In this document: one piece after another, positions 1 to 11,472 of the stretch
How the letters are laid out: the number at the start of each line of letters is the position of its first letter
How positions within the stretch are numbered: position 1 is the stretch's first letter
Assembly (NCBI RefSeq): GCF_000422645.1
Contig: NZ_AUGL01000010.1
Location: 62,001 to 126,000 of the forward strand
DNA: 64,000 nucleotides
Direction: 5' to 3'
DNA from: Ferrimonas futtsuensis DSM 18154
GTDB lineage: Bacteria; Pseudomonadota; Gammaproteobacteria; Enterobacterales; Shewanellaceae
The notes under the pieces: generated by a model
What the model saw: the letters and a program-made list of their open reading frames with translations, nothing else
The model's database searches: none
Told to the model about the DNA's origin: nothing
Program-made: the position numbers and the translations under genes

Positions 1-137
1 AACCGGGGATTGCCGACACCGTGGACCTGTACCACATCAAACGTCATTACTACTTCAGCCACACCATGATCAACCCCACCCAGGTGGTGCCAGAGGGGCC
101 GCAACTGGATCTCGGCCGCCCCCACGGCCGGGGCTGA
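1..137 (+). CDS. yqjG: Glutathionyl-hydroquinone reductase (YqjG/ECM4 family), C-terminal end only
   Basis: The window opens inside this gene; about 44 C-terminal residues remain before the TGA at 135-137. They carry the tail typical of the family: an 'IADTVDLYHIKRHYY' segment followed by 'INPTQVVPEGP'. Family members reduce glutathionyl-hydroquinones with glutathione in the cytoplasm. The thioredoxin-like domain and catalytic Cys lie outside the window, so activity cannot be judged. The call rests on the recognisable C-terminal block only. Confidence 0.75.
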   Translation, partial: PGIADTVDLYHIKRHYYFSHTMINPTQVVPEGPQLDLGRPHGRG

Positions 138-152
138 CCCCACAACTCTGGC

Positions 153-383
153 TCAAGCCGCCTGGCGGCGAGACGTCCGTCGGGCCTTGGCCATCTGAGC
201 CAGGTTGATGAGTACACAGATGACGTTCATCAAGGTGACCGGATAGGCTTCGATGGCCACCCCATACCCGGCCATGATCAGGCAGCCCAGGGAGTTGAAG
301 GTTCTCAAAAAATAGACATTTGCCGACAGCAGAGAGACGGTGATCAGTGCCGACCCCAAATAGCCAAACAGCTCTGCATTCAT
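153..383 (-). CDS. Small three-helix inner-membrane protein (YgjV/CBU_0592-like)
   Basis: A 76-residue, very hydrophobic protein with about three membrane segments (roughly residues 5-22, 28-45 and 48-64) and a basic tail ending in RRTSRRQAA. The pattern of 'LFGYLGSALI', then 'NSLGCLIMAGYG', then 'PVTLMNVICVLINL' resembles short YgjV-type proteins of unknown function. I chose the ATG at 383 because a GGAGG lies 8 bases upstream; an in-frame ATG at 398 overlaps that ribosome-binding site and would add five residues. It lies downstream of yqjG on the opposite strand, 35 bases after the udp stop. Function is unknown; the family link is tentative. Confidence 0.6.
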   Translation of the reverse strand: MNAELFGYLGSALITVSLLSANVYFLRTFNSLGCLIMAGYGVAIEAYPVTLMNVICVLINLAQMAKARRTSRRQAA

Positions 384-438
384 GGTCACATCCTCCATCA
401 GAGAGCGGAAAAGCGGGAGCTTGACCTCCCGCCCGTCG

Positions 439-1218
439 TTACAGGGTTAGGCCAGACTGGTGCAGGCGATAGATGGTTTCCAGGGCCACCTGGGTTTCCA
501 GCTCAATCCCCTCTTCCAGTGGGATGTTCCTTTTGCCCCAGAAATTCTCCGCCCGCTTGTGGTTGGCGGCCACAGCGCAGATGGTCGCACCGCGCAAGCC
601 ACGGCGATGGCACACGGTAAACAGGGCCGAGGCTTCCATCTCGATGTTCTTCAGACCCAGGTCGATGAGCTTCTGAATCCACTCGGGGCTCTCGCCATAG
701 AAGGAATCATCGGTCGAAGTGATCCCCCAGTGAACCTCGGGCTTGATGTCGGCACAGTACTCCTTGGCCACCTCAATCAGTCCGGCAGTCACCTCCAGAT
801 CGGCAATGGCGGGGAAGTTATCGGGCACGTAGAACTTGGAGGTGCCCTCATTTTTCATCGCCCCGGTGGTCACCACCAGATCGCCGATGTTGATCTCGTC
901 CTGCAGGGCGGCGCAACTGCCCAGGCGGATAAACACCTTGGCACCAATGTTGGCCAGCTCCTCGGCGGCGATGGCGGTAGAGGGACAACCCATACCGGTG
1001 GAGGTCACCGACACCCGCACCCCTTTGTAGAAGCCGGTGTAGGTCTTGTGCTCACGCTTGTGAGCCACCAGCTTGGCGTCCTCGAGATAGTTGGCGATGA
1101 TGTCCGTGCGGAAGGGGTCTCCCGGCAGCAGCACATACTCCGCCACCTCCCCCTCCACCATACCGATGTGGTATTGGCGGATCCCCTGAGTACTCTGGTC
1201 CTTATTTACAACAGTCAT
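439..1218 (-). CDS. udp: Uridine phosphorylase
   Basis: A 259-residue cytosolic nucleoside phosphorylase of the PNP/UDP fold. It cleaves uridine with phosphate to uracil and ribose-1-phosphate (pyrimidine salvage). Visible motifs are the N-terminal phosphate-binding 'LPGDPFRTD', the phosphate/ribose loop 'RLGSCAALQ', and the substrate-binding 'EMEASALFTV' late in the chain. Length fits Udp (about 253 in E. coli). It is monocistronic, with a sigma-70-like promoter just upstream. A related purine nucleoside phosphorylase is less likely given the overall pattern, but substrate preference is not proven by sequence alone. Confidence 0.88.
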   Translation of the reverse strand: MTVVNKDQSTQGIRQYHIGMVEGEVAEYVLLPGDPFRTDIIANYLEDAKLVAHKREHKTYTGFYKGVRVSVTSTGMGCPSTAIAAEELANIGAKVFIRLGSCAALQDEINIGDLVVTTGAMKNEGTSKFYVPDNFPAIADLEVTAGLIEVAKEYCADIKPEVHWGITSTDDSFYGESPEWIQKLIDLGLKNIEMEASALFTVCHRRGLRGATICAVAANHKRAENFWGKRNIPLEEGIELETQVALETIYRLHQSGLTL

Positions 1219-1243
1219 GCCTCACCTCACGCTCACTTAACGC

Positions 1244-1271
1244 ATTATAAATATTGAATAAACCCTTTGAA
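1244..1271 (-). promoter_or_regulatory. Predicted sigma-70 promoter of udp
   Basis: On the minus strand a perfect -10 TATAAT (1244-1249) is preceded, after a 16-base spacer, by TTCAAA (1266-1271) as a weak -35. The leader to the udp ATG is short, about 20 bases. The good -10 with a poor -35 would suit an activator, but no clear CRP site was recognised. Confidence 0.55.
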
Positions 1272-1401
1272 TTTCGGCCGATGCCGACTCTGGGTCCGAA
1301 GTCAGACTCATGGTATCCGTGGGAGGGAAGCTCAAACAGATCCAGCGGGAAAAGCTGCTTTTCTGAACCGCTCCGCATTGACTGTTGCAGGCGACGGGGG
1401 A

Positions 1402-2316
1402 TCAGTCCGGGGAGGCGTTAAGGTGGGCCCTGACCACCTCTATCACCGCTTTCAGGCGATTGGGCAGGGCGGCACGAGATGGGTAGACGGCGTACACGGG
1501 CATCCTCAGGTCGGTTTGCCAGGGCTCAAGCAGATTGACCAACTTGTCTGCCCCCGGCTGGTTCGGCACCAGGTAGTCGGCGATATAGCCAATGCCCATC
1601 CCCGCCACCACGGCATCCAATATCGCCTCGGCACTGTCGATGACGAAGTTGCCGCTGACCTCCACCTCCTGGTGTTCACCCTGCCGGCTGAAAGACCAGC
1701 GATGATAATCCCGGGTCTTACTCTGGTAGATGATGCAGTTATGCTGCTGAAGATCCCTCGGATGCTGCGGTGCGTCGCGGCTGGCCAGGTAGGTTTCAGA
1801 CGCCAGCAACAGGAAGCGGATATCACACAGTCTCTGGGCGATGTACCCCGGCGTGATCTCATTGCTGGTGGTAAACCACAGGTCGACGTCATCTTCCAGC
1901 ATGTCTACCCGGCAATCCCCCAGGGTGACCTCCAGGGCCAGCCCCGGATAGTCCCGCTGCAGACGCTCGGCGATGGACTGGATGTAGCGGGATCCCAACG
2001 AGTGAGACATGGCCACGCGCACCTGGCCGCTGACCTGGTCGCGACAATCCATCACCTGATCCGAGGCCTGCTTCATCATGTTCACCACCTGCCGGCAGGA
2101 CTCGGCGTACATCATCCCCTCCCGGGTCAGGGTCAGATTGCGGGAGTTCACCTTAATCAGCTTAACCCCCAGCCTCTGCTCCAGATCCTTGACCTGTTTG
2201 CTGACATGGGAGATGGAGACCTCCAGCCGCTCGGCGGCGCGGGTGAAGCTCCCGACCGATGCCACCGCATCGAAGATGATCATCTGATAGGCGTCGTATT
2301 TGATCTGTTTATTCAT
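1402..2316 (-). CDS. LysR-family transcriptional regulator
   Basis: A 304-residue LTTR. The N-terminal winged helix-turn-helix is clear (residues about 8-66: 'VASVGSFTRAAERLEVSISHVSKQVKDLEQRLG'), followed by a substrate-binding domain of two lobes. It resembles the subgroup that regulates single divergent or distant genes, but no divergent partner is present: its upstream neighbour is the stop of the Na/Pi transporter on the same strand. I chose the ATG at 2316, which gives normal family length and has a GGGGA upstream; an ATG at 2370 would add 18 residues of non-conserved sequence. The effector and targets are unknown. Confidence 0.8.
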   Translation of the reverse strand: MNKQIKYDAYQMIIFDAVASVGSFTRAAERLEVSISHVSKQVKDLEQRLGVKLIKVNSRNLTLTREGMMYAESCRQVVNMMKQASDQVMDCRDQVSGQVRVAMSHSLGSRYIQSIAERLQRDYPGLALEVTLGDCRVDMLEDDVDLWFTTSNEITPGYIAQRLCDIRFLLLASETYLASRDAPQHPRDLQQHNCIIYQSKTRDYHRWSFSRQGEHQEVEVSGNFVIDSAEAILDAVVAGMGIGYIADYLVPNQPGADKLVNLLEPWQTDLRMPVYAVYPSRAALPNRLKAVIEVVRAHLNASPD

Positions 2317-2682
2317 AGTGAAGCCATCCCCGGAGAAAGCAGGCGAAGTCCATTCTTCTGACGGCATCATACTGGAGATTGGGGCAAAGATGCGGCTTTG
2401 TCGCGGATAGAGTTGGGGGGCTCAGACGGCGTTCACAGGCAAAAAAATGACCGGACCCACCGGACGCTGTCGGGATTGGCGGGAACGGCCTTTAAAAACT
2501 GATTGGAAAATTCAGCAACCGGCTCCCATCAGGCGCCAAAATTGATGAATTTGCAGAGACGTGGGTTGTCGTGAGTTCACGCCCCTCCCATCCGCCTCTG
2601 TGGCAAAGCCCAATTGCGGATAAGGCCAGACATTATGCAGCATTCGGAAATCCCGCAATGTAATCAAATGTAATGACATCAG
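2317..2682. other. Intergenic region upstream of the LysR gene, no gene seen
   Basis: About 366 bases between the start of the LysR gene and the stop of the Na/Pi transporter gene, both on the minus strand. No convincing ORF, RNA or strong rho-independent terminator is visible. A short direct repeat of ATTACATT (minus strand) lies just past the transporter stop. The region must hold the LysR promoter, which I could not place. Confidence 0.4.
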
Positions 2683-4302
2683 TTACCTCTGCTCGGGCGG
2701 GGGACGCAGTAGCTGCAGGCAACCCACCCACTGCTTCTGCATATCCTGCAGATGCTTGCTCAGATTGGTGAGAACGATGAAGGTCTCCCCCTGGATCGCC
2801 TCCTCACGGATCCAGCCATAGATGCGGTCGATAAACTCCAGGTGGTCCTTGCGGGCCTGGCGCTGAAGTTGATGCAAAGCCTCGGTATCAACAACCCGAT
2901 GGGGCTCTGCCAGCCAGCCAGTTATCTGCTCCAGCCTGGGCTGTTCCAGCTGGGTGCGCTCTCGCTTGAGGCGCATCAGCTCGCGGTCTGCCACCGATGC
3001 ATGGCGAAGATCTTCTCGTATGTCCTTGACCGCCTTGGTGGCATAGCCCAGGTGACGCAGCAGTTTCAACGCCCTTAGCAAGGCTGGTTTTTCTCGCTCC
3101 TGAGCATGAGCCAGAACCTCCAGAATAAAGGCACTCAATTGCCCCTCTCTATCCCTCAGTGCCCGGTACTCCTCCGGGTAACTGGCCCTCGCCGGGGTGT
3201 CCTCTGCTCCACCAATCACCGACGGCATGGGCAGTTTCAATACCCGATTGTTCACCAGGAGTGCCAGCTGACAGCATTCGCGCAGGGCCCGGTCGATGGC
3301 CAGAGTGGCGATGGGCACCTGATCCGGTGGAATGTCCATCATCAACCTGTCCATGGCGGGTGACGGCGTATGGAACATGCGTTTAAGTAGTCTGGCCAGG
3401 CCGCCCATCATGGGGAACACCAGCACCACCCCAATCAGGTTGAACAGACTGTGGAACACCACCAGCCCATACAGGGGATCGGTAAAATTCAACCAGGGAT
3501 AGAGATGGCCAAATACAGGGGTGATCAGGGGGTAGGCCAGGATAGAGGTCCCCAGATTAAACAATACGTGGGCACCCGCCACCCTTCGCTTGTTGTCACT
3601 GCCCTTCAGACCGCCAACCACTATGGTGATGGTGGTGCCCAGATCGGCGCCGATGATGATCGCCGCCGCCGCCGGCAGATCCACCAGGCCGGCGCTGAGC
3701 GCGTTGAGGGTAATCAGCATGGAAGCAGAGCTGGACTGGATGATGGCCGTAAACACCAGACCCACCAAAAGATAGGAGAAGTTGCCCAGGTGAGCATAGG
3801 CCTCCGGCCTGAACCCCTCCTTCAGGCCAGCAACGCTCTCTTTCATGGTATCCAGGCCAAAGATCAGCAGCCCTATGGCAAAGAGGGTCAGGCCAACGGC
3901 CCGGCGACGGCTGTGCTCCTCACCCCAGATGTAGACTAGGCCACCCACCCCCATAAATGGCAACACTATGGGGGACAGCGACAGCTTGAACCCCAGTAGG
4001 GTCACCAGCCAACCGGTGACTGTGGTCCCCAGGTTGGCACCAATGATCATGCCGATGGCGTTGGACAGGGGCAGCATGCCGCTGCCCACCAGGGCCAGCA
4101 CCATCAACCCCACCATGGAGCTGCTCTGCAGGACAGCGGTGGCCATAGTGCCGCTGGCCACAGAGCCGGCATTGGAACCTGTGGCACGAAGAAGTACCCG
4201 GCGAAAGGTATCCTCCCCCAGGGTGCCCAGTGCGCCTTCCAGCCGCTGCATGGCATAAAGGAAGATCCCCAGCCCGGCGACAAACTCCAGCCAGTTTCCC
4301 AT
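2683..4302 (-). CDS. Na/Pi cotransporter family protein with C-terminal PhoU-like domain
   Basis: A 539-residue inner-membrane protein of the NptA/YjbB family (PF02690). Two inverted Na_Pi_cotrans repeats carry the signature QSSS motifs ('QSSSMVGLMV' near residue 59 and 'QSSSASMLIT' near residue 190). About nine membrane segments lie in the first 310 residues. The C-terminal third is a soluble, charged, helical region like PhoU. Family members export or import phosphate with sodium. It stands alone, with no pst or pho genes beside it, so the direction of transport and regulation by phosphate are not shown here. Confidence 0.85.
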   Translation of the reverse strand: MGNWLEFVAGLGIFLYAMQRLEGALGTLGEDTFRRVLLRATGSNAGSVASGTMATAVLQSSSMVGLMVLALVGSGMLPLSNAIGMIIGANLGTTVTGWLVTLLGFKLSLSPIVLPFMGVGGLVYIWGEEHSRRRAVGLTLFAIGLLIFGLDTMKESVAGLKEGFRPEAYAHLGNFSYLLVGLVFTAIIQSSSASMLITLNALSAGLVDLPAAAAIIIGADLGTTITIVVGGLKGSDNKRRVAGAHVLFNLGTSILAYPLITPVFGHLYPWLNFTDPLYGLVVFHSLFNLIGVVLVFPMMGGLARLLKRMFHTPSPAMDRLMMDIPPDQVPIATLAIDRALRECCQLALLVNNRVLKLPMPSVIGGAEDTPARASYPEEYRALRDREGQLSAFILEVLAHAQEREKPALLRALKLLRHLGYATKAVKDIREDLRHASVADRELMRLKRERTQLEQPRLEQITGWLAEPHRVVDTEALHQLQRQARKDHLEFIDRIYGWIREEAIQGETFIVLTNLSKHLQDMQKQWVGCLQLLRPPPEQR

Positions 4303-4446
4303 GGCGTCCGGCTCACCCCATTAAGCCCAATTCCCTTTAAGAATAGGCGAGTTAGCTGATTAAGGTCGTCCCTACGCCAGGATTTTCATTGCCAAGTTTC
4401 GGCCCGGCAGGATTGGGGAACCGGGCTGACTGTTCAGCCTGGCAAA

Positions 4447-4471
4447 CAAAAAAGCGAGCCCGGAGGCTCGC
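4447..4471 (-). terminator. Rho-independent terminator after gcvP
   Basis: Minus-strand stem GCGAGCC/GGCTCGC (4454-4460 with 4465-4471), a 4-base loop, then a run of six Ts on the transcript side. It lies about 25 bases past the gcvP stop. Confidence 0.85.
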
Positions 4472-4496
4472 TGTTCATTTCAGCTATTCGCAGCCC

Positions 4497-7376
<2,880 letters not shown>

Positions 7377-7434
7377 TATCCAATAATCCTTGTGATGCCG
7401 CGTCCAGGGTACAGGGCGGCTCAGATAAGAAGAC

Positions 7435-7457
7435 AAAAGCCCCTCTGCGGGGGCTTT
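7435..7457 (-). terminator. Intra-operon terminator/attenuator between gcvH and gcvP
   Basis: Stem AAAGCCCC/GGGGCTTT (7436-7443 with 7450-7457), loop of 6 bases, about 15 bases past the gcvH stop. The T tract on the minus-strand side is short (TTTT then GTCTT). It may lower gcvP transcription relative to gcvTH, or act as a stabilising 3' end for a gcvTH transcript. Confidence 0.65.
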
Positions 7458-7471
7458 AATCAGTCGGTATG

Positions 7472-7861
7472 TTACTCGTCGTCGATGACGGCCTGGTAGC
7501 CTTCGCCATCCAGCAGGTTGGCCAGCTCGGCCTCGTCACTGATGCGAATGCGGAACAGCCAACCGTCGCCGAAGGGGTCGCTGTTGACCAGTTCGGGGCT
7601 GTCTTCCAGCTCCTCATTGATGGCCACCACCTCACCGGTCAGAGGGGAGTAAACGTCGGACGCCGCCTTGACGGACTCGGCCACGGCGGTGTCGTCGCCG
7701 GCGTTCACCTCATCGCCCACATCAGGCAGATCCACGAACACCATGTCACCCAGCAGCTCCTGGGCGTGCTCGGTGATGCCGATGGTGTACTCGTTGTCAC
7801 CCTCGGGACGGATCCACTCGTGGGAGCTGGTGTACTTCAGTTCGGATGGAATGTTGCTCAT
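7472..7861 (-). CDS. gcvH: Glycine cleavage system H protein
   Basis: A 129-residue lipoyl carrier protein, the usual length. The lipoylated lysine is Lys65 in '[13 protein letters not shown]', with the conserved '[13 protein letters not shown]' after it. It shuttles the aminomethyl group between GcvP and GcvT, and electrons to the L protein (lpd, not in this window). It lies 21 bases after gcvT in the same operon. No odd feature. Confidence 0.97.
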   Translation of the reverse strand: MSNIPSELKYTSSHEWIRPEGDNEYTIGITEHAQELLGDMVFVDLPDVGDEVNAGDDTAVAESVKAASDVYSPLTGEVVAINEELEDSPELVNSDPFGDGWLFRIRISDEAELANLLDGEGYQAVIDDE

Positions 7862-7882
7862 TGTTGTTTCCCCATCAATCTC

Positions 7883-8977
7883 TTAAAAGGCTTGTTTGCC
7901 ATTACGCACGAAACTGGGCTTGATTACCTTGACGGTGACCCGCTTCTTGCGCATCTCCACTTCTACCTCCCCACCCACACTGCGAGGCACTCTCGCCATG
8001 GCGATGGAGTAGCCCAGAGTCGGTGAGAAGCTGCCGGAGGTGATCACCCCCTGCTGTTCCTTGCCGTCGGCATCGGTGAAAAAGACGTTCAATCCGCCAC
8101 GGAGCACGCCCTTGTCGGTCATCACCAGGCCCACCAGCTTGTCGGTGCCGTCGGCCTTGATCCGGGCCAGAGCCTCACGACCGATGAAGTCGCGTTCCGC
8201 CGGTTCCCAGGCCACGGTCCAACCCATGTTGGCCGCCAGAGGGTTGACGCTCTCGTCCATATCCTGGCCATAGAGGTTCATCCCCGCTTCCAGGCGCAGG
8301 GTATCACGGGCGCCAAGACCGGCAGGTTTTACCCCGGCTGCCAGCAGCTTATCCCAAAGGTCCGCCGCCTGGCTCTGGGGCACCATAATCTCATAGCCGG
8401 CTTCGCCGGTGTAGCCCGTGGTCGCGATAAACAGCTCGCCCGCCTGCACACCGAAGAAGGGCTTCATCCCGGCAACCGCCGCCTGTTGGGCGTCATCCAG
8501 TACGGTGGCGGTGCGCGCCACCGCCTGGGGGCCCTGGACGGCGATCATCGCCAGTTCCGGCAGCTCGGTCACAGTTACCTCGAAGCCCTGGGCCTGGGCG
8601 CCGATCCACTCCAGATCCTTCTCCCGGGTGGCGGAGTTCACCACCATGCGGTAGTGGTTGTCGCTCAGGTAGTAGGTAATGAGGTCGTCGATGACGCCGC
8701 CCTGCTCATTGAGCATGCCGCCATAGAGGGCTTTGCCGGGCTGGGTGAGTTTGGCCACGTCGTTGGCCAGAAGCTTGCGCAGGAAGGGTTGTGCCTGGGC
8801 ACCGGTGATGTCCACCACGGTCATGTGAGACACATCGAACATGCCCGCATCGGTGCGGACCTGATGATGTTCCTCAACCTGGGAGCCATAGTGGATCGGC
8901 ATATCCCAGCCATGAAAATCCACCATCTTCGCGTTGGACTCCAGGTGCTTCGCGTAGAGTACGGTTTGATTCGCCAT
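7883..8977 (-). CDS. gcvT: Aminomethyltransferase, T-protein of glycine cleavage system
   Basis: A 364-residue folate-dependent enzyme. It releases ammonia and gives methylene-THF from the aminomethyl-H protein. Typical motifs include '[11 protein letters not shown]' near residue 48 and the folate-binding '[11 protein letters not shown]' around residue 195. Length matches GcvT (364 in E. coli). It is first in gcvTHP. The leader is only about 95 bases to the ubiI stop, too short for the tandem glycine riboswitch known in some vibrios, and no such element was seen. A promoter with a palindrome over the -35 lies upstream. Confidence 0.97.
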   Translation of the reverse strand: MANQTVLYAKHLESNAKMVDFHGWDMPIHYGSQVEEHHQVRTDAGMFDVSHMTVVDITGAQAQPFLRKLLANDVAKLTQPGKALYGGMLNEQGGVIDDLITYYLSDNHYRMVVNSATREKDLEWIGAQAQGFEVTVTELPELAMIAVQGPQAVARTATVLDDAQQAAVAGMKPFFGVQAGELFIATTGYTGEAGYEIMVPQSQAADLWDKLLAAGVKPAGLGARDTLRLEAGMNLYGQDMDESVNPLAANMGWTVAWEPAERDFIGREALARIKADGTDKLVGLVMTDKGVLRGGLNVFFTDADGKEQQGVITSGSFSPTLGYSIAMARVPRSVGGEVEVEMRKKRVTVKVIKPSFVRNGKQAF

Positions 8978-9039
8978 TTGTGTTCCTTGTCTGGCTTTAT
9001 GCCCTTTTGTGATCAGGGTCTATTTTAGGAGCTGGGCGC

Positions 9040-9070
9040 ATTATACCCAACCCAGCCTGTTTGTATACAA
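9040..9070 (-). promoter_or_regulatory. Predicted gcvT promoter with overlapping 10-bp palindrome
   Basis: On the minus strand a perfect -10 TATAAT (9040-9045) has no good -35. The -35 position is instead covered by the perfect palindrome TTGTATACAA (9061-9070). Such a palindrome is typical of dimeric regulators, including some of the GntR type, but I cannot name the protein. The E. coli regulators of gcv are GcvA, Lrp and PurR; none of their sites was recognised here. Confidence 0.5.
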
Positions 9071-9072
9071 AA

Positions 9073-10269
9073 TCACCTTAGGTTTGAGGCAGCAATGCCT
9101 AGTGCCTGAGCGATAAACTTCTGCTTTAAACCGGGCATGCGGTTGACCAGGGCCAGACCTATGTCGCGCACCCCCTTCTTCACAGGATCTTGTCCTGAGA
9201 ACAACCACTTGAATCCACTCATCGCCGCAATCATCTCCTGGGCCGCCGCCTTGCGCGGACGGGCATAACGCTGCAGCACCTTGAGATCCCCCAGGTCCCA
9301 GCCACGGTCGGCGGCCTGCTTGAGGACACTCACCAGCTGCTCGCTGTCCGCCAGCCCCAGGTTCACCCCCTGGCCCGCCAGCGGGTGGATGGTGTGGGCG
9401 GCGTCCCCCACCAGGGCCAGCCTAGGCAGGACGAAATCACGGGCGTAGCGCATGGTCAGGGGGATCGCCATCCGGTCGCTGACCACCTCGATCTTGCCCA
9501 GGGCCCCTTCGCTGGCCAGGCTGATCTTGCGGCAGAAGGTCTCGGCATCGCACTCGGTCAGCGCCTGGGCCTGCTCCGGCGGCACAGACCAGACGATGGA
9601 GCACTGGTTGGCGTCCGGCAGAGGCAGCAGCGCCAGAGGCCCCTGGGGCAGGAACACCTGCCGGGCGACCCCTTCATGGGGACGACTGCTCTGCACCGTG
9701 GCCACCAGGCCATGATGACCGTAGTCGCGGAAGGTCAGGGGCACATTCAACTGCTGACGCAGCCAGGAGTTGGCGCCGTCAGCGGCCACCAGCAGCCGGG
9801 CGCTGAGCATGGCGCCGTCCGCCAAGGTCAGCCAGGCCTCCTGCTCACCGAACGCCACCGACTGGGGGGCGCCGACGAAGCAACGTATTTTGGGCTCACT
9901 CTGGGCCTGTTGCCACAGGGCGTAGGCGATGGAGCGGTTCTCGATGATGTGGCCGAGATCCGGCTGATGGTAATCCCTGGCATCAAACTCAATGACACCG
10001 ATGCTGTCCTTATCCCAGACCCGCATGCCGGTGTAGGGGGAGACCCGCTCCTTGGGCAGACGGGGCCAGGCACCCAGCTGCCTGAGGTAGAGTTCGCTGG
10101 CGCGGTTGATGGCGCTGACCCGCAGGTCCGCCGGGCCGCTGGCCGGGGTGGGCTCTTCACGATCGATGACCGCAACGCTGATGCCGGCCTTGGCCAGCCC
10201 GATGGCGGTCGCCATCCCCACCATGCCACCGCCGACGATGGCTACCTGAACCGATTGTGCCGTTACCAC
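9073..10269 (-). CDS. ubiI: 2-octaprenylphenol hydroxylase, FAD-dependent (UbiI/VisC family)
   Basis: A 398-residue flavoprotein monooxygenase of ubiquinone synthesis (C5 hydroxylation). It carries the N-terminal dinucleotide-binding 'VAIVGGGMVGMATAIGLAKAG', the middle 'VAADGANSWLR' (DG motif), and the second FAD motif 'LVGDAAHTIHPLAGQGVNLG' near residue 287. It overlaps the ubiH stop by 7 bases, implying translational coupling. The order pepP-ubiH-ubiI-gcvT is the same as in E. coli, which supports UbiI over UbiH or UbiF for this paralogue. Confidence 0.92.
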   Translation of the reverse strand: MVTAQSVQVAIVGGGMVGMATAIGLAKAGISVAVIDREEPTPASGPADLRVSAINRASELYLRQLGAWPRLPKERVSPYTGMRVWDKDSIGVIEFDARDYHQPDLGHIIENRSIAYALWQQAQSEPKIRCFVGAPQSVAFGEQEAWLTLADGAMLSARLLVAADGANSWLRQQLNVPLTFRDYGHHGLVATVQSSRPHEGVARQVFLPQGPLALLPLPDANQCSIVWSVPPEQAQALTECDAETFCRKISLASEGALGKIEVVSDRMAIPLTMRYARDFVLPRLALVGDAAHTIHPLAGQGVNLGLADSEQLVSVLKQAADRGWDLGDLKVLQRYARPRKAAAQEMIAAMSGFKWLFSGQDPVKKGVRDIGLALVNRMPGLKQKFIAQALGIAASNLR

Positions 10270-11468
10270 CTTTCGCTCCTTCTCTTGGATCCCTGTCCCA
10301 TGGTGTGGGACACCATCTCCTGCCCCAAAGAGGGGAACAGGTCCATGGCGATAAGCCCCAGGTTGCGACCAACCTGAAGCAGGAAATTGTTATTGGAAAA
10401 CAGTTTGACCAGGCTGTTGGTCAGTCCGACGGTGCGGTCCACGTCCGGTTTGCGCCCCTGGGCATAATCGTCCAGCAGGGCAAAGCTGCCGGGATCCTCT
10501 TCCCGCTCCAAGGCCAGCGCCAACCGGTCCGCCAGGGTCAGGGCATCGCGCATCCCCAGGTTGAACCCCTGCCCGGCAATGGGGTGCAGGGTCTGGGCAG
10601 CGTTGCCAATGAGGGCCACCCGGTGATGGATGGGGCGCTCGATGCGCTGCAGCGCCAGGGGGTAGCTGAAGCGCTTGCCCACCCGGGTGACTTCCCCAAG
10701 ACGATAGCCAAAGGCCCGCTGCAGCGCCTGACGGAAGGGCTCATCCTCCAGGTTCATCAGCGCTTCGGCCTGCTCCTGGTGACGCACCCACACCAGGGAG
10801 TAGCGTCCTTCGGTCATCGGCAACAGGGCCAGGGGCCCCTCGTCGGTGAAACGCTCGTAAGCGATGTCGCCGCCCCGGGTCAGCTCCACGTTGGTGATCA
10901 CCGCCACCTGGCCATAGTCGCTGCGGGTCACCGGCAGCTTCAGCTGTTGCCTGACCAGGGAGGGCCCGCCGTCGGCGGCCACCACCAGCCTGGCGCTGAG
11001 CCGGGCACCGGATTCCAGGGTCAGCCGACCCACCTCGGGCCGTTGTTCCAGGGTTGCCAGGGCATCGGGACAGAAGCGCACCACGTCAGTCTGCTCCAAG
11101 GCCTGGTGCAACACCGGCCCGACCCTTTCCAGCTCCACTACCTGTCCCAGGGCATCCACACCCTGCTCGGCGGCGGTCATCTTCACCTGACCCCAATGGC
11201 CGCGATCACTGACGTGGATGGTGTGGATGGGGGCGGCGTGGGGCGCCAGGGCGCGCCACAAACCCAGGTCACGGTAGCGAGCCACCGAGCCATGGGCCAG
11301 GGCGATGGCCCGGCTGTCGAAACCGGGGTGGGCCTCGCTGTGGGGCGCATGGGCCTCAATCAGGGCGATGCGCCAGCGTCGCCCCTGCTGTTGCTGTCCT
11401 GCCAGGGCCAGTGCCAGGGTGGCACCAGCCATGCCGCCGCCGACAATGGCGATATCAAACTGCTCCAT
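10263..11468 (-). CDS. ubiH: 2-octaprenyl-6-methoxyphenol hydroxylase
   Basis: A 401-residue FAD monooxygenase paralogous to the next gene. Motifs are 'IAIVGGGMAGATLALALAG' at the N terminus, 'VVAADGGPSLVR' in the middle and 'LIGNAAQTLHPIAGQGFNLG' near residue 282. It performs the C1 hydroxylation of the ubiquinone ring. The LIGNAAQ variant in place of LVGDAAH is typical of UbiH. It is preceded by pepP with only a 4-base gap and overlaps ubiI, so the four-gene unit is probably one transcript. Confidence 0.92.
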   Translation of the reverse strand: MEQFDIAIVGGGMAGATLALALAGQQQQGRRWRIALIEAHAPHSEAHPGFDSRAIALAHGSVARYRDLGLWRALAPHAAPIHTIHVSDRGHWGQVKMTAAEQGVDALGQVVELERVGPVLHQALEQTDVVRFCPDALATLEQRPEVGRLTLESGARLSARLVVAADGGPSLVRQQLKLPVTRSDYGQVAVITNVELTRGGDIAYERFTDEGPLALLPMTEGRYSLVWVRHQEQAEALMNLEDEPFRQALQRAFGYRLGEVTRVGKRFSYPLALQRIERPIHHRVALIGNAAQTLHPIAGQGFNLGMRDALTLADRLALALEREEDPGSFALLDDYAQGRKPDVDRTVGLTNSLVKLFSNNNFLLQVGRNLGLIAMDLFPSLGQEMVSHTMGQGSKRRSERW

Positions 11469-11472
11469 GGGA

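Noticed and set aside
8978-9072. Possible glycine riboswitch before gcvT
   Set aside because: The leader is only about 95 bases, lacks the conserved aptamer segments and contains a normal promoter instead.
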